Part shown: in pieces, positions 26,824 through 37,714 of the stretch
Layout of the letters: every line of letters starts with the position of its first letter
Numbering within the stretch: position 1 is the stretch's first letter
NCBI RefSeq assembly: GCF_025465545.1
Contig: NZ_JAODMK010000021.1
Location: forward strand, 1 to 64,000
Reading direction: 5' to 3'
Origin: Naasia sp.
GTDB taxonomy: Bacteria; Actinomycetota; Actinomycetes; Actinomycetales; Microbacteriaceae
Length of the DNA: 64,000 nucleotides
The notes under the pieces: model-generated
Told to the model about the DNA's origin: nothing
Seen by the model: the letters and a program-made list of their open reading frames with translations, nothing else
Databases searched by the model: none
Translations under genes and position numbers: made by a program

Positions 26824-27780
26824 CTACCCGACGATCCCGAGGATGTCGATGACGAACACCAGCGTGGCGCCGGCGGGGATCGCGCCAGACGCCTGGTCGC
26901 CGTAGCCCTGGTCGGGCGGGACGATGACCTCGACCTGCGAGCCGACCTTCGCGCCCTTGATGGCGGCCAGGAGCCCAGGAATGGCTTGGCCCTCCGTCAC
27001 GGTGATGGGGACCGGTGCCCCCTTCTCCCAGCTGGAGTCGAACACGGTGCCGCCGTCCCACAGCACTCCGGTGTAGTTGACGAGGACCTGGTCCCCCTCC
27101 TTCACCTTCGCGCCGCCGCCGGCGATGAGCGTGGAGACCCGAAGCTTCTTGGGCGGATCCGCCTTGATCATCGTGATGCCCGGCCGGCCGTCGGGCGCGA
27201 GCACGACCGAGGGGAAGCCGGGCTGGGCGAGCTGGGCGGTGCCCTGGGCCCGGGCGAGATAGGCGTTCTCGAAGTCGACGACGACCACGAGCGAATCCTC
27301 GGGCGAGAGGGCCGCAGGGCGGGTGTCGTCGGTGAACGCGTCCTTGCCGGGCATCACGACCGCAACTCGGCTGCCGACCTCCGCACAGGCGAGGCCCTTC
27401 GTGAGGCCCTTGATGGGCAGCCGGTCGATGACGAAGGATGCGGGGGTGCCTGCGTAGTCGGAGTGGTCCAGCACCTCGCCGGTCGAGCCGTTGAGGATCG
27501 TGAGGAACCCGGCGACGTACTGGTCGTCGCGGATCGGGTCGCCCTTGCCCTGGATCAGGGTGCTGACCTCGGTTCTCGTCGGGCGCAGCGGCGACGGGAA
27601 GGAGACGGTGGGAGGGCTCAGCAGGTCGCCGGTCGCCTCGACGGCGTCGGAGGCGCTGCCTGCGGTGGCGCCGGGAGTGCAGCCGGTCCGGGCGGGGCCG
27701 ACGTAGCAGCCGGAGAGGGCACCGAGAAGGGCCGAGGCCACGAGCGCGGCGGAGCCGACGCGGCGGAGTCGTCTGTTCAT
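26824..27780 (-). CDS. FKBP-type peptidyl-prolyl cis-trans isomerase lipoprotein
   Basis: A 318-residue lipoprotein with an Arg-rich n-region, a hydrophobic core and the lipobox LSGC (Cys25). The last 100 residues form a full FKBP domain: VLVNYTGVLWDGGTVFDSSW, GLLAAIKGAKVGSQVEVIVP, GYGDQASGAIPAGATLVFVID. The middle part is a degenerate FKBP-like region. It helps fold proteins outside the membrane. ATG at 27780 is chosen over the upstream ATG at 27906 because the signal peptide starts there. Confidence 0.92.
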   Translation of the reverse strand: MNRRLRRVGSAALVASALLGALSGCYVGPARTGCTPGATAGSASDAVEATGDLLSPPTVSFPSPLRPTRTEVSTLIQGKGDPIRDDQYVAGFLTILNGSTGEVLDHSDYAGTPASFVIDRLPIKGLTKGLACAEVGSRVAVVMPGKDAFTDDTRPAALSPEDSLVVVVDFENAYLARAQGTAQLAQPGFPSVVLAPDGRPGITMIKADPPKKLRVSTLIAGGGAKVKEGDQVLVNYTGVLWDGGTVFDSSWEKGAPVPITVTEGQAIPGLLAAIKGAKVGSQVEVIVPPDQGYGDQASGAIPAGATLVFVIDILGIVG

Positions 27781-27832
27781 GTTGGAGAAGCCGTCCAGGG
27801 GTGCCGGGGGCCGGGATCGGCCGCGGATCAGT

Positions 27833-29544
<1,712 letters not shown>

Positions 29545-29699
29545 AACGGGAGAGTCTACGGAAGGCGACGCGCGGCCCGGTCGACGGGCGACGGTCCCCA
29601 GGGATCGGCTGAGGGCGAACGGCGGCCCGCGCGGCCCATGTCCGGGAAGGGCGCACCTATCCTGGGAGGAGCCCGCGCGCGGGCGGAAGGGCAGGTCAC

Positions 29700-30632
29700 G
29701 TGGCTGAGGAGCGGCGGTTCAGCGACGGGCGGATCCTCGTCGTCGCGTTCGAGGGCTGGAACGATGCGGGCGAGGCAGCCTCCGGGGCCGCGAGCGTGCT
29801 CAAGGACTCCCTCGGTCTGGTGCCCATCCACGAGGTGGACCCTGAGCAGTACTTCGACTACCAGTTCACCCGTCCCGTCGTCTATGTCGACGACGAGGGA
29901 CGGCGCCGCCTGCGCTGGCCGGCGGCCACGGTCTTCGGTCCCTCGCCGGATCCCGACCCGCTTCCCGCGGGCGTCGCGCCGGAGACCGAAGGCCCCTCCC
30001 TGCAGCGCATCGCGAACGTCTATGTGATGGTCGGCAGCGAGCCGTCCCGGAGCTGGAAGAGCTTCGCCGCGGAGGTGCTCGACGCCGCGCTCGTGGCGGA
30101 CGTGACCGGCATCGTGCTGCTCGGCGCGATGCTCGCCGATGTGCCGCACACCCGCCCGATCTCGATCTTCGCCTCCAGCGAGAGCGCGGAGCTCCGGGAC
30201 CAGCTGGAGCTGGAGCGCAGCTCCTACGAGGGACCGGTGGGAATCCTGTCCGTGCTCGCCGATGTGGCCGAGGTCGTCGGCATCCCCAGCGTGTCGATCT
30301 GGGCGTCGGTGCCGCACTACGTGCACAACGCGCCATCCCCCAAGGCGACCCTCGCTCTGCTGCGGCGGCTCGAGGAGATCCTGGACATCCCGATCCCGCA
30401 CGGCGACCTCGAGGAGGAGTCGACGGCCTGGGAGTCCGGAATCGACGCCATCGCCGGCGAGGACGAGGACATGGCGGCCTACATCGAGCAGCTCGAGCAG
30501 GCACGGGACACCGTTGACTCGCCCGACGCGAGCGGAGAGGCGATCGCGAAGGAGTTCGAGCGCTACCTGCGCCGTCGCGGCGACGGGCGTGAGGGCCGGG
30601 ACGGCTACGCCGCCGGCCCCGGCTCGCAGTGA
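29700..30632 (+). CDS. PAC2-family protein
   Basis: A 310-residue protein with the PAC2 fold (archaeal and actinobacterial relatives of a proteasome-assembly chaperone): ILVVAFEGWNDAGEAASGAA at the N-terminus and VSIWASVPHYVHNAPSPKAT. The start is GTG at 29700. The exact function in actinobacteria is unknown. It diverges from the HAD-trmI run across 155 bp. Confidence 0.9.
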   Translation: MAEERRFSDGRILVVAFEGWNDAGEAASGAASVLKDSLGLVPIHEVDPEQYFDYQFTRPVVYVDDEGRRRLRWPAATVFGPSPDPDPLPAGVAPETEGPSLQRIANVYVMVGSEPSRSWKSFAAEVLDAALVADVTGIVLLGAMLADVPHTRPISIFASSESAELRDQLELERSSYEGPVGILSVLADVAEVVGIPSVSIWASVPHYVHNAPSPKATLALLRRLEEILDIPIPHGDLEEESTAWESGIDAIAGEDEDMAAYIEQLEQARDTVDSPDASGEAIAKEFERYLRRRGDGREGRDGYAAGPGSQ

Positions 30633-30671
30633 GCCAGGAGCGTCCCGGTCCGGCCGCGCGCCGGTAGGCGG

Positions 30672-30995
30672 TCAGTCGAGCAGGCTCGTGTGCAGCTCGT
30701 CGGAGGGCTGATCGACGAGGTCGGCCCAGTCGTCGTGCTTGCCCAGGTAGGCGCTCACGAAGGGGCAGATCGGCACGATGCGCCGGCCGGCGTCCCGGGC
30801 GCCGTCGAGCGCCGCACGGACCAGGCGGCTGGCGAACCCGCGTCCCTCGAACCGGTCATCGACCACGGTGTGGGTGAACACCCAGGCGTCGCCCCGCTCC
30901 ACGAACTGCGCGAGTCCGGCGTACTCGCCGTCCACCTCCAGCACGAAGCGCTGCTTGGCGGGATCCAGGCGCACGTTCGGGGTCTCCTCGCTCAT
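30672..30995 (-). CDS. GNAT-like N-acetyltransferase (short YjdJ/YidJ type)
   Basis: A 107-residue small acetyltransferase. FTHTVVDDRFEGRGFASRLV contains the acetyl-CoA loop (GRG), and RIVPICPFVSAYLGKH is the end motif shared by the COG2388 family. Unlike larger GNAT proteins it lacks the first strands. ATG at 30995 starts the domain; the in-frame ATG at 31058 adds only an Ala/Thr/Arg-rich segment. Confidence 0.9.
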   Translation of the reverse strand: MSEETPNVRLDPAKQRFVLEVDGEYAGLAQFVERGDAWVFTHTVVDDRFEGRGFASRLVRAALDGARDAGRRIVPICPFVSAYLGKHDDWADLVDQPSDELHTSLLD

Positions 30996-31071
30996 GGCGC
31001 TCTCCTTCGCGGCGGAAGTCGTCCGGCGTCTGGCGCCCGTCGCGCCCGTCGCGCCCATCCTGCCACCGGAG

Positions 31072-31953
31072 CTATGCGGCGAGGACTCCCGTGCTGAGGA
31101 GCACGATCAGCAGAGCCCCGAGAACGACCCGGTAGATCACGAAGGGAAGGAAGGAGCGCCTCGAGACGTAGCGGAGGAAGAACGCGATCACCGCGAGGCC
31201 GACCCCGAAGGCCACGAGGGTCGCGAGAGCCGTCTCGAGCGGGCCGAACACCTCCGGCGTGCAGCCCGCCGCCGCGGCCGCGGTGCACGGGTCCTTGACG
31301 GTCTTGTAGAGCTGGTACAGCCCGCTGCCGAAGACCGCCGGCAGCGCGAGGAGGAAGGAGTAGCGGGCCGCGGCGGCCCGGGTGTAGCCGAGGAACAGGC
31401 CAGCGGTGATCGTGCCGCCCGACCGCGAGACGCCGGGGATCAGCGCCAGCGCCTGGGCGAGCCCGTAGACGATGCCGTGCGGGACCGTCAGGTGGTCGAG
31501 GGGCCGCGACTTCGCGCCCACCCGGTCGGCGATGCCGAGCAGCAGGCCGAACGCGATCAGCATGATCGCCACCACCCAGAGCGAGCGGAGGGTGGTCTCG
31601 ATCGCGTCCTGGAACAGCAGCCCGAGGATCACGATCGGCACCGATCCGAGGATGATCAGCCAGCCCATCCGCGCGTCGGGATCGCTGCGGGGCACGCGGA
31701 CCGCGCCGCTGAGGTCGCGTGAGCCGACGATCGAGCGGAACCAGCGCGAGACGATGCGCACGATGTCCCGCCGGAAGAAGACCAGCACCGCGGTCTCGGT
31801 GCCCAGCTGGGTGATCGCGGTGAACGCGGCGCCCGGGTCCTGGGCCCCGGGCAGGAACTCGCCGACGATGCGCAGGTGCGCGCTCGAGGAGATGGGCAGG
31901 AACTCGGTCAGGCCCTGCACGAAGCCGAGCAGGAGCGCCTCGAGGAAGTGCAC
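31072..31953 (-). CDS. uppP: undecaprenyl-diphosphate phosphatase UppP (BacA)
   Basis: A 293-residue membrane enzyme with both signatures: [16 protein letters not shown] near residue 16 and [13 protein letters not shown]. It recycles undecaprenyl pyrophosphate for cell-wall synthesis and gives bacitracin resistance. The long loop with two Cys ([16 protein letters not shown]) is typical for actinobacterial members. Confidence 0.96.
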   Translation of the reverse strand: MHFLEALLLGFVQGLTEFLPISSSAHLRIVGEFLPGAQDPGAAFTAITQLGTETAVLVFFRRDIVRIVSRWFRSIVGSRDLSGAVRVPRSDPDARMGWLIILGSVPIVILGLLFQDAIETTLRSLWVVAIMLIAFGLLLGIADRVGAKSRPLDHLTVPHGIVYGLAQALALIPGVSRSGGTITAGLFLGYTRAAAARYSFLLALPAVFGSGLYQLYKTVKDPCTAAAAAGCTPEVFGPLETALATLVAFGVGLAVIAFFLRYVSRRSFLPFVIYRVVLGALLIVLLSTGVLAA

Positions 31954-32146
31954 GGTGGACTCCTGGGTTCGCGAAGCAGGAGGTCCCCTGCCGTCGTCCA
32001 GGGTACCCAGCCCGGCGACGGGTTCGGGTCAGCATCACGGGGCGGAGGCGTCCGCAACCCCTTGAGGCACGGGTCGCCCCGGCGTAGCTTCGCGCCCAGC
32101 GCGGGTCGCGCGACCTCCTGCGGCCCGGGACCCTAGGAGGAATTCG

Positions 32147-32560
32147 ATGACTACTGCACGGGACATCATGACGGCCGGCGCCGAATGCGTCGGTGAGAAC
32201 GACACCCTTGTCACGGCGGCGCAGAAGATGCGCGACCTGGACGTCGGCGCCCTGCCCATCTGCGGTGAGGACGGCAGGCTCAAGGGCGTGCTCACCGACC
32301 GGGACATCGTGATCAAGTGCCTCGCGGAGGGCGGCGACCCGACGACTGCGACGGCCGGCTCCTTCGCCGAGGGCAAGCCGGTGACGATCGGCGCCGACGA
32401 CGACCTCGACGAGGCGCTGCGGACGATGCAGGAGTACCAGGTCCGCCGGCTCCCGGTGATCGACGGGCACGAGCTGGTCGGCATGCTCAGCCAGGCCGAC
32501 CTCGCGCGCAACCTGCCGCTGGAGAAGGTCGGCGACCTGCTCCAGGACATCTCGTCCTGA
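32147..32560 (+). CDS. CBS-domain-pair protein
   Basis: A 137-residue protein made of two CBS domains: ARDIMTAGAECVGENDTL to GVLTDRDIVIKCL, and VTIGADDDLDEALRTM to GMLSQADLARNL. It resembles hypoxic-response protein 1 of mycobacteria and probably binds an adenine nucleotide. AGGAGG lies about 7 bp before ATG at 32147. A strong terminator follows. Confidence 0.92.
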   Translation: MTTARDIMTAGAECVGENDTLVTAAQKMRDLDVGALPICGEDGRLKGVLTDRDIVIKCLAEGGDPTTATAGSFAEGKPVTIGADDDLDEALRTMQEYQVRRLPVIDGHELVGMLSQADLARNLPLEKVGDLLQDISS

Positions 32561-32566
32561 AGCGTC

Positions 32567-32598
32567 GGAGGGCCGCCCGGGCAGCCGGGCGGCCCTCC
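32567..32598 (+). terminator. terminator of the CBS gene
   Basis: Perfect 14-bp stem (32567-32580 with 32585-32598) and loop GCAG, six bases after the stop codon. Confidence 0.88.
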
Positions 32599-32805
32599 GC
32601 GTGTCGCCGGCGCGGAGCGCGCCCCACTTCCGCCCCAGTCGGGGTGCACGAGGGGGACGGCCCCGGCCGCGGAAAAGACGTCGTACGAGTGTGTGAAGCG
32701 CGGTCCTTCGCGGATTGCGGCATCGGGATCTACCGTCGAGGCGCCCGAGGACCACGGGGTACGCCGACTGGCGCGTCAGCTCCGAGGCTGAGTAGGGTCC
32801 CCGGA

Positions 32806-33639
32806 ATGACCCTTCTCTCAACGCCCCAGACCGTCGACCTGCGCGAACGGATTCTGGAGACGGCGTACGAGTGGATCGGGCGCCACGGCCTCGCCGGAAC
32901 CGATCTGGAGGAGCTGGCGGCCGCCGCGGGAGCCACCCTGGCCGACATCGAGGACCGGTTCCCGGACAAGCGGACCCTCCTGCTCGCAGCGATGGAGCAT
33001 CAGGGACACCGCTGGGCCGCGGAGATGCAGAGCACCGGCACGCTTGCGCCGGACTCCTCGGCGGAGGAGCGGCTGCTGGCCCTCTTCGACGCATACGAGG
33101 AGTGGTTCGGTCGCAGTGACTTCAAGGCGGCGGAGCTGTTCACGGTGCTCGCCGAGGCGGGGCGGTTCAGCAAGACCGGTGCCGGCTCCCTCGTGCACGT
33201 CGAGCGCGTGCGCAAGATGATCGCGACGCTCGCCGCCGAGGCCGGGCTCCGGCAGCCCGACGACTTCGCGCTCTCCTGCCACATCCTGCTGAAGGGCGCC
33301 ATCATCTCGGCGATCGAGGGCGACGCCGCCGCCATCCGGCGGGCGAAGCATCTGGCGAGCGCCCTCATCGCCATGCATCATCCGGCAGGTGAGGTGCACG
33401 ACGTGCTGTCGCTGGCCCGCTGCGCCGACGACTCGGAGTGGCTCGTGATCTCGGAGGGCAACAAGCGCCGCGGCGAGGGGGCGCTCGCGATCATCCGCAA
33501 GGAGCGTGCGGGGTACACGAGCTATCCGAACGCCATCGGCTACGCCCGGCTGGGACCCTTCCCGACCCTCAACGAGGCATACACGGCCGTCGCGGCGCGC
33601 ATGGCCCCGAGCGCGATCACGACCCCCGAGGTCCGCTGA
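32806..33639 (+). CDS. TetR-family transcriptional regulator with a C-terminal extension
   Basis: A 277-residue regulator. Residues 10-60 form the TetR helix-turn-helix (RERILETAYEWIGRHGLAG, DLEELAAAAGATLADIEDRF). The ligand domain spans about residues 65-200. After it comes a segment of about 75 residues (SEWLVISEGNKRRGEG ... GYARLGPFPTLNEAY) not seen in ordinary TetR proteins of about 200 residues; it reads like a small alpha/beta unit. The 3' end overlaps the opposite SGNH-GAF gene by 23 bp. Ligand and targets are unknown. Confidence 0.85.
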   Translation: MTLLSTPQTVDLRERILETAYEWIGRHGLAGTDLEELAAAAGATLADIEDRFPDKRTLLLAAMEHQGHRWAAEMQSTGTLAPDSSAEERLLALFDAYEEWFGRSDFKAAELFTVLAEAGRFSKTGAGSLVHVERVRKMIATLAAEAGLRQPDDFALSCHILLKGAIISAIEGDAAAIRRAKHLASALIAMHHPAGEVHDVLSLARCADDSEWLVISEGNKRRGEGALAIIRKERAGYTSYPNAIGYARLGPFPTLNEAYTAVAARMAPSAITTPEVR

Positions 33640-34846
33640 GCGGGAGAGCGCTCTCCGCCGCCTCGCGGGAGATCTTCCACAGCTCGCGCTGGGCCAGCAG
33701 CGCGACGTCCCGGAGCAGGGCCCTGTTGATGCTGTCAGCGGGGCGGGGGTTCCTCCCCAGCACGCAGAGCGCGCCCATCGGGTGCCCATCCGGTGTCTCC
33801 AGCGGGTAGCCGGCGTAGAAGCGCACGCCGGCGCGCGCCAGCGTCTCGTTCCCGGCGAAGAGCTCGTGCGTGGACAGGTCGCCGATGACGAAGGCTTCCT
33901 TGGCCCGCACCGTGTGAGTGCACACCGAGAGCTGCCTGGGCAGGGATTCCACCGCCCACTCGCCCGAGCGGTGCGGGAACCAGACCCGGTCCCGGCTCAC
34001 GAGTGCCACAGCCGCGAGGTCGGCCGAGAACAGCGATCGGGCGAGGGACAGCACCCGGTCGACTCCGGGAGCGGGCGCGCCGGCGAGCGATTCCCGCTGC
34101 TCGAGCGCGCGATCAGCACGGTCCTCGTCGCCGCGTCCGCGGGGTGCCTCCGCCGCTGCCCCGCGGAGCTTCGGGACCATCGCCGCCGCAAGCTCCCGCG
34201 CCCACTGCCGGTACTCCTCCGGCCCCCGATGGCGGCTCTCTCCCTGCGGGGTGGGTCGGCCCAGGGGGGCGAAGGTCAGGTGCGCCCGGCGCAGGCAGGT
34301 CGCGCGCGTGATGGCGTTCAGTCGCACTGCGTGCCTGTTCGCGATCCGGCCGAGGAGGTGTCCGTACACGGGGATGGAGGCGATGGGCGGCACGCCGGCG
34401 AGGACGATCTGCGCATCGGGCGCGGAGTCGTGCAGGAATGCGGCCAGTCCCTGCATTCGCGAGCGCCAGCGCCCCTCGGGAAGCAGCGTCATGGCGTCCG
34501 AGATGCCCAGCACCACCACGATCGTCCGGTAAGTGGCGAGCGGGCGTCCCTCGAGCGCGGGCACGGCGTCGGCGATGGTCATGGAGCGGGTCGCCACCAC
34601 GTCCACCCGGGTGCCGTGGCCCGTCCTGGCGGCGAGCTCCCGCGCCAGCTGTCCCGGCAGGGCCAGGTCATGGCTGCGCACCCCCCAGCCCGCCGCGGGG
34701 CCGCTGCCGACGATCAGGATGCGGTCCTCGCCCCGTCCGCTCGCCGTCGCCGTCGGCTCGTCGACCGGCGTGGGGATCGCCTCGAAGGTCGGAATGACCC
34801 GGGTGTACCAGGCGCGGAAGGCGGGGCGGAGCAGGCGGGAGAGCAA
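33617..34846 (-). CDS. SGNH-like hydrolase domain fused to a GAF domain
   Basis: A 409-residue two-domain protein. Residues 1-215 look like an SGNH/GDSL lipase-like fold: ILIVGSGPAAGWG as block I, VVVLGISDAM at block III and IVLAGVPPIASIPVYG. In block III the SGNH Asn is Ser (GISD instead of G-N-D). A charged linker follows, then a GAF domain (about 255-390) with VALVSRDRVWF and YAGYPLETPDGHPMGALCVLG. Such SGNH-GAF proteins occur in actinobacteria without assigned function; sensing through GAF is likely. Confidence 0.8.
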   Translation of the reverse strand: MLSRLLRPAFRAWYTRVIPTFEAIPTPVDEPTATASGRGEDRILIVGSGPAAGWGVRSHDLALPGQLARELAARTGHGTRVDVVATRSMTIADAVPALEGRPLATYRTIVVVLGISDAMTLLPEGRWRSRMQGLAAFLHDSAPDAQIVLAGVPPIASIPVYGHLLGRIANRHAVRLNAITRATCLRRAHLTFAPLGRPTPQGESRHRGPEEYRQWARELAAAMVPKLRGAAAEAPRGRGDEDRADRALEQRESLAGAPAPGVDRVLSLARSLFSADLAAVALVSRDRVWFPHRSGEWAVESLPRQLSVCTHTVRAKEAFVIGDLSTHELFAGNETLARAGVRFYAGYPLETPDGHPMGALCVLGRNPRPADSINRALLRDVALLAQRELWKISREAAESALPLSGPRGS

Positions 34847-34990
34847 GAGGGTCCTCTTCGAGAGAGCAGGGGCGACGGTTCCGCCCCCTGCCCGCGGAGA
34901 CTAGCCGGTGTCCGCTTCTGCGCCTCTCCGCGACGCCGGAGCGTCTCGTTCGGGGGCGCGAGTATCCGGCGCCGCCTCCGAACGGGGGCG

Positions 34991-36319
34991 TCAGTACTCC
35001 AGGAGCAGGTCCGTCAGGACCGCCTTGCCGAACTCGAGCGCGGCGATCGGCACGCGCTCGTCGACGCCGTGGAACATCGACGGGAAGTCGAGCGCCTCGG
35101 GGAGCCGGAGGGGCGCGAACCCGTAGCCCGTGATGCCGAGGCGGCTCATCGCCTTGTTGTCGGTGCCGCCGGACATCAGGTACGGCAGGACCGTGGCCTC
35201 CGGGTCGTGCCGCCCGAGGAGGCGGACCATGCTGTCGACGAGCGGACCGGCGAACGGGGTCTCGAGCCCCACATCGGTGTGCACGATCTGGACCTCGATG
35301 TCCTCCCCCACGAGCTCGCGCACCTCGGCGAGCGTCTGCTGCTCCTCGCCGGGCAGGCAGCGGATGTCGATGAGAGCGGAGGCCTCTTCCGGGATCACGT
35401 TGTGCTTGTAGCCACCGGTCAGCAGCGTCGGGTTTGACGTGGTGCGCAGCGTGGCGAGCAGGAAGCCGGACGCGCTGCCGGTGGCGAGCACGAGTTCGTC
35501 GGGACCGGACTGGGCCGGGTCCACACCCAGGATGCGCGCGATCTCCTCGAGCAGGCGCTCCGTGGTGGGGGTGAGCCGGATGGGCCAGTCGCGGCGGCCC
35601 AGCGCGACGACCGCCTCGGCGATCCGGGTCACGGAGTTGTCGGTGATGAGCCGGGAGCCGTGCGCGGAGGGCGAGCGCGCCGTCAGCCGGATCCAGAGGA
35701 GGGCCTTCTCCCCGGTCTGCAGCAGGTAGGACCGCTGCCCGCCGAAGGTCACCGAGTAGCCGCCCACCTCGCTGACGGCCTCCGTGGCGCCCGCGAAGAG
35801 CTCGGGGTGGTTGTCCACCAGCCAGTGCGCGCCCAGCAGCCCGCCGGCCTCCTCGTCGGCGAAGAAGCCGAGCACGATGTCGCGGGCGGGCCGGCGCCCC
35901 GACGCGAGGACGTCGCCCAGCGCGGTGAGCATCATGGCGTCCATGTCCTTCATGTCCACGGCGCCGCGGCCCCACAGCATCCCGTCCCGCACCTCGCCGC
36001 CGAACGGGTCGACGGACCACCTGGCCGGATCGGCCGGCACCACGTCGGTGTGGCCGTGCAGCACGAGCGCCGGCTTCCCCGGGTCGGCCCCGTCGATGCG
36101 GGTCACCACCGATACCCGGCCAGGCTCGGACTCGAACAGCCGCGGCGCGAGCCCCATGCCGGTGAGCCGAGCCTCGAGGTATTCGGCGGCCTCGCCCTCG
36201 CCTTCGCTGCGGCCTTCGCCCCAGTTGACGGTATTGATCCGGATCAGATCGCGGGCGATCGCGGCCACCTCGGGCAGGCCGTCCTCGCCGCTGGAACCGG
36301 GTGCGGAGGTGTCCGTCAT
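34991..36319 (-). CDS. M20-family metallopeptidase (dipeptidase/acylase-like)
   Basis: A 442-residue zinc hydrolase: LHGHTDVVPAD (His ligand and catalytic Asp), WGRGAVDMKDMDAMML (bridging Asp), FFADEEAGGLLG (general base Glu and ligand Glu) and MSGGTDNKAMSRLGI at the dimerisation/active-site end. Length agrees with the M20 dipeptidase/succinyl-diaminopimelate desuccinylase-like group. Substrate is probably an N-acyl amino acid or a dipeptide. Confidence 0.92.
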   Translation of the reverse strand: MTDTSAPGSSGEDGLPEVAAIARDLIRINTVNWGEGRSEGEGEAAEYLEARLTGMGLAPRLFESEPGRVSVVTRIDGADPGKPALVLHGHTDVVPADPARWSVDPFGGEVRDGMLWGRGAVDMKDMDAMMLTALGDVLASGRRPARDIVLGFFADEEAGGLLGAHWLVDNHPELFAGATEAVSEVGGYSVTFGGQRSYLLQTGEKALLWIRLTARSPSAHGSRLITDNSVTRIAEAVVALGRRDWPIRLTPTTERLLEEIARILGVDPAQSGPDELVLATGSASGFLLATLRTTSNPTLLTGGYKHNVIPEEASALIDIRCLPGEEQQTLAEVRELVGEDIEVQIVHTDVGLETPFAGPLVDSMVRLLGRHDPEATVLPYLMSGGTDNKAMSRLGITGYGFAPLRLPEALDFPSMFHGVDERVPIAALEFGKAVLTDLLLEY

Positions 36320-36405
36320 GGCTCCACGCTACCCGGGCCGCGTGCCCGGTCGGCCTCGCGCGATCTGGTAGTGTCTTCCCTCGGCGATCCTGGTCGCCTC
36401 ACCTT

Positions 36406-36490
36406 GTCCGGGTGGCGGAAATGGCAGACGCGCTAGCTTGAGGTGCTAGTGCCCGTATAGGGCGTGGGGGTTCAAGTCCCCCCTCGGACA
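36406..36490 (+). tRNA. tRNA-Leu (anticodon GAG)
   Basis: An 85-nt class II tRNA. The acceptor arm pairs GTCCGGG (36406-36412) with CTCGGAC (36483-36489) and A36490 is the discriminator. The anticodon stem CTAGC/GCTAG encloses the loop TTGAGGT, giving anticodon GAG for CUC/CUU. A long variable arm (TGCCC/GGGCG) and the T-arm GGGGGTTCAAGTCCCCC are visible. CCA is not encoded. Confidence 0.97.
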
Positions 36491-36509
36491 CACTGGTTGA
36501 GACAGTAGG

Positions 36510-36535
36510 AAAGGCCCCGCTCCGGCGGGGCCTTT
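36510..36535 (+). terminator. terminator after tRNA-Leu
   Basis: AAAGGCCCCGC (36510-36520) and GCGGGGCCTTT (36525-36535) form a perfect 11-bp stem with a 4-nt loop, 19 bp after the tRNA. Confidence 0.9.
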
Positions 36536-36540
36536 CGCTG

Positions 36541-36910
36541 TGCGCCCACTCCGCGGGAGCAGGCGAGGGGCGGCCTGCACGCGACGGGCGCCGATGCGGA
36601 CCGCGAGGCAGAGGCAGTGGGCCACCGCGCTGAAGAGTGCGTGGAACGTCACCCGATGGGGCATGGCATCGCGGAAGACCGCCCCGATCGCCGTCGGTGG
36701 TCGCGCCAGAACCCGGACGGGGACCCGCTCATCGGTCGCCAGCGTCGCACGAGCATCACATCGCCGACGAATCATCGGAAGGGGCCGTCCGAGCTGCGAT
36801 GCCGCCCCGTGCCCACGCGCGCATCCGTCCGGCCAAGCTGCGACGGCACGCGGTTGCGGTTTGGCCGGTCGGTTGCGGCTCTCGTCGGCGCGGGGTGAAA
36901 CGATGGTCGG
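36541..36910. other. gene-free stretch between tRNA-Leu and the RNase H gene
   Basis: These 370 bases hold only frames of odd Arg/Pro-rich composition on both strands, none with a family motif or a good ribosome site. A pair of CGGTTGCGG direct repeats lies near 36851 and 36870. I see no RNA gene or convincing promoter. Confidence 0.5.
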
Positions 36911-37570
36911 GTGACGATCACCGCTGCCGCAGACGGCTCCGCCCTCGGCAATCCCGGACCGGCAGGCTGGGCCTGGTACATCGACGACGATCGCTGGGCT
37001 GCCGGCGGCTGGAAGCACGGCACCAACAACATGGGTGAGCTGAAGGCCGTGCTCGAGCTGTTCCGGTCCACCGCGCACCTGGGCGAGGACCTGCTCGTCC
37101 TCTGCGACAGCCAGTACGTCATCAACTCGGTGACCAAGTGGATGCCCGGCTGGAAGAAGAAGGGCTGGCGCAAGGGCGACGGCAAGCCGGTGATGAACCT
37201 CGACCTGCTGCAGGAGTTGGACGAGGCGATCGCGGGGCGCCAGTACCGCTTCGAGTGGGTCAAGGGTCACGTGGGGCACGTGCTCAACGAGGCCGCGGAC
37301 GTGCGGGCACGGGCCGCGGCGGAGGCCTACCAGCGGAATCTCGAGGTCCCGGCCGGGCCGGGCTTCGGTGGGGCGTCCTCCTCCCCGATCCGGGTGACCG
37401 TTCCACGTGAGACGGCGCCGGCGACCGCCGCCGCGTCCCTGTTCGACCTCGACGAGCCCGTCCTGCGGGAGGTCACGCTGTCGCTCAGCGATGAGGAGTA
37501 CTCGCGCCTGCTGATCCGGGCCCGAGCCGAGGGCCGCAGCCCCGAGGAGCTCCTCCGCGGCCTCATCTGA
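36911..37570 (+). CDS. rnhA: ribonuclease HI with a C-terminal extension
   Basis: A 219-residue protein. Its RNase HI domain has all four catalytic acids: Asp8 (AAADGSALGNPG), Glu43 (NNMGELKAV), Asp66 (LCDSQYVIN) and Asp130 (NEAADVRAR), with His120 in the mobile loop. It degrades the RNA strand of RNA-DNA hybrids. About 75 residues follow the domain, ending in a helix-rich LSLSDEEYSRLLIRAR; this tail is of unknown role. The start is GTG at 36911. Confidence 0.92.
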   Translation: MTITAAADGSALGNPGPAGWAWYIDDDRWAAGGWKHGTNNMGELKAVLELFRSTAHLGEDLLVLCDSQYVINSVTKWMPGWKKKGWRKGDGKPVMNLDLLQELDEAIAGRQYRFEWVKGHVGHVLNEAADVRARAAAEAYQRNLEVPAGPGFGGASSSPIRVTVPRETAPATAAASLFDLDEPVLREVTLSLSDEEYSRLLIRARAEGRSPEELLRGLI

Positions 37571-37714
37571 CCCGGGTTTGGCGAGCTCACCAGGCTTTCC
37601 TACGCCAGCGGTGGCACCGCCGTCAATCGGGCCGGCTGGATTGGAAGGGCCGGTGGGGTCCGTGATTTGCTGTCCTCCTCCCCCGTCCACACCGACCGAG
37701 CCGCACAGGAATCC

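Noticed and set aside
36540-36914. 124-codon frame between tRNA-Leu and RNase HI
   Set aside because: Arg/Ala-rich, starts inside the terminator stem region, no ribosome site and no family pattern.
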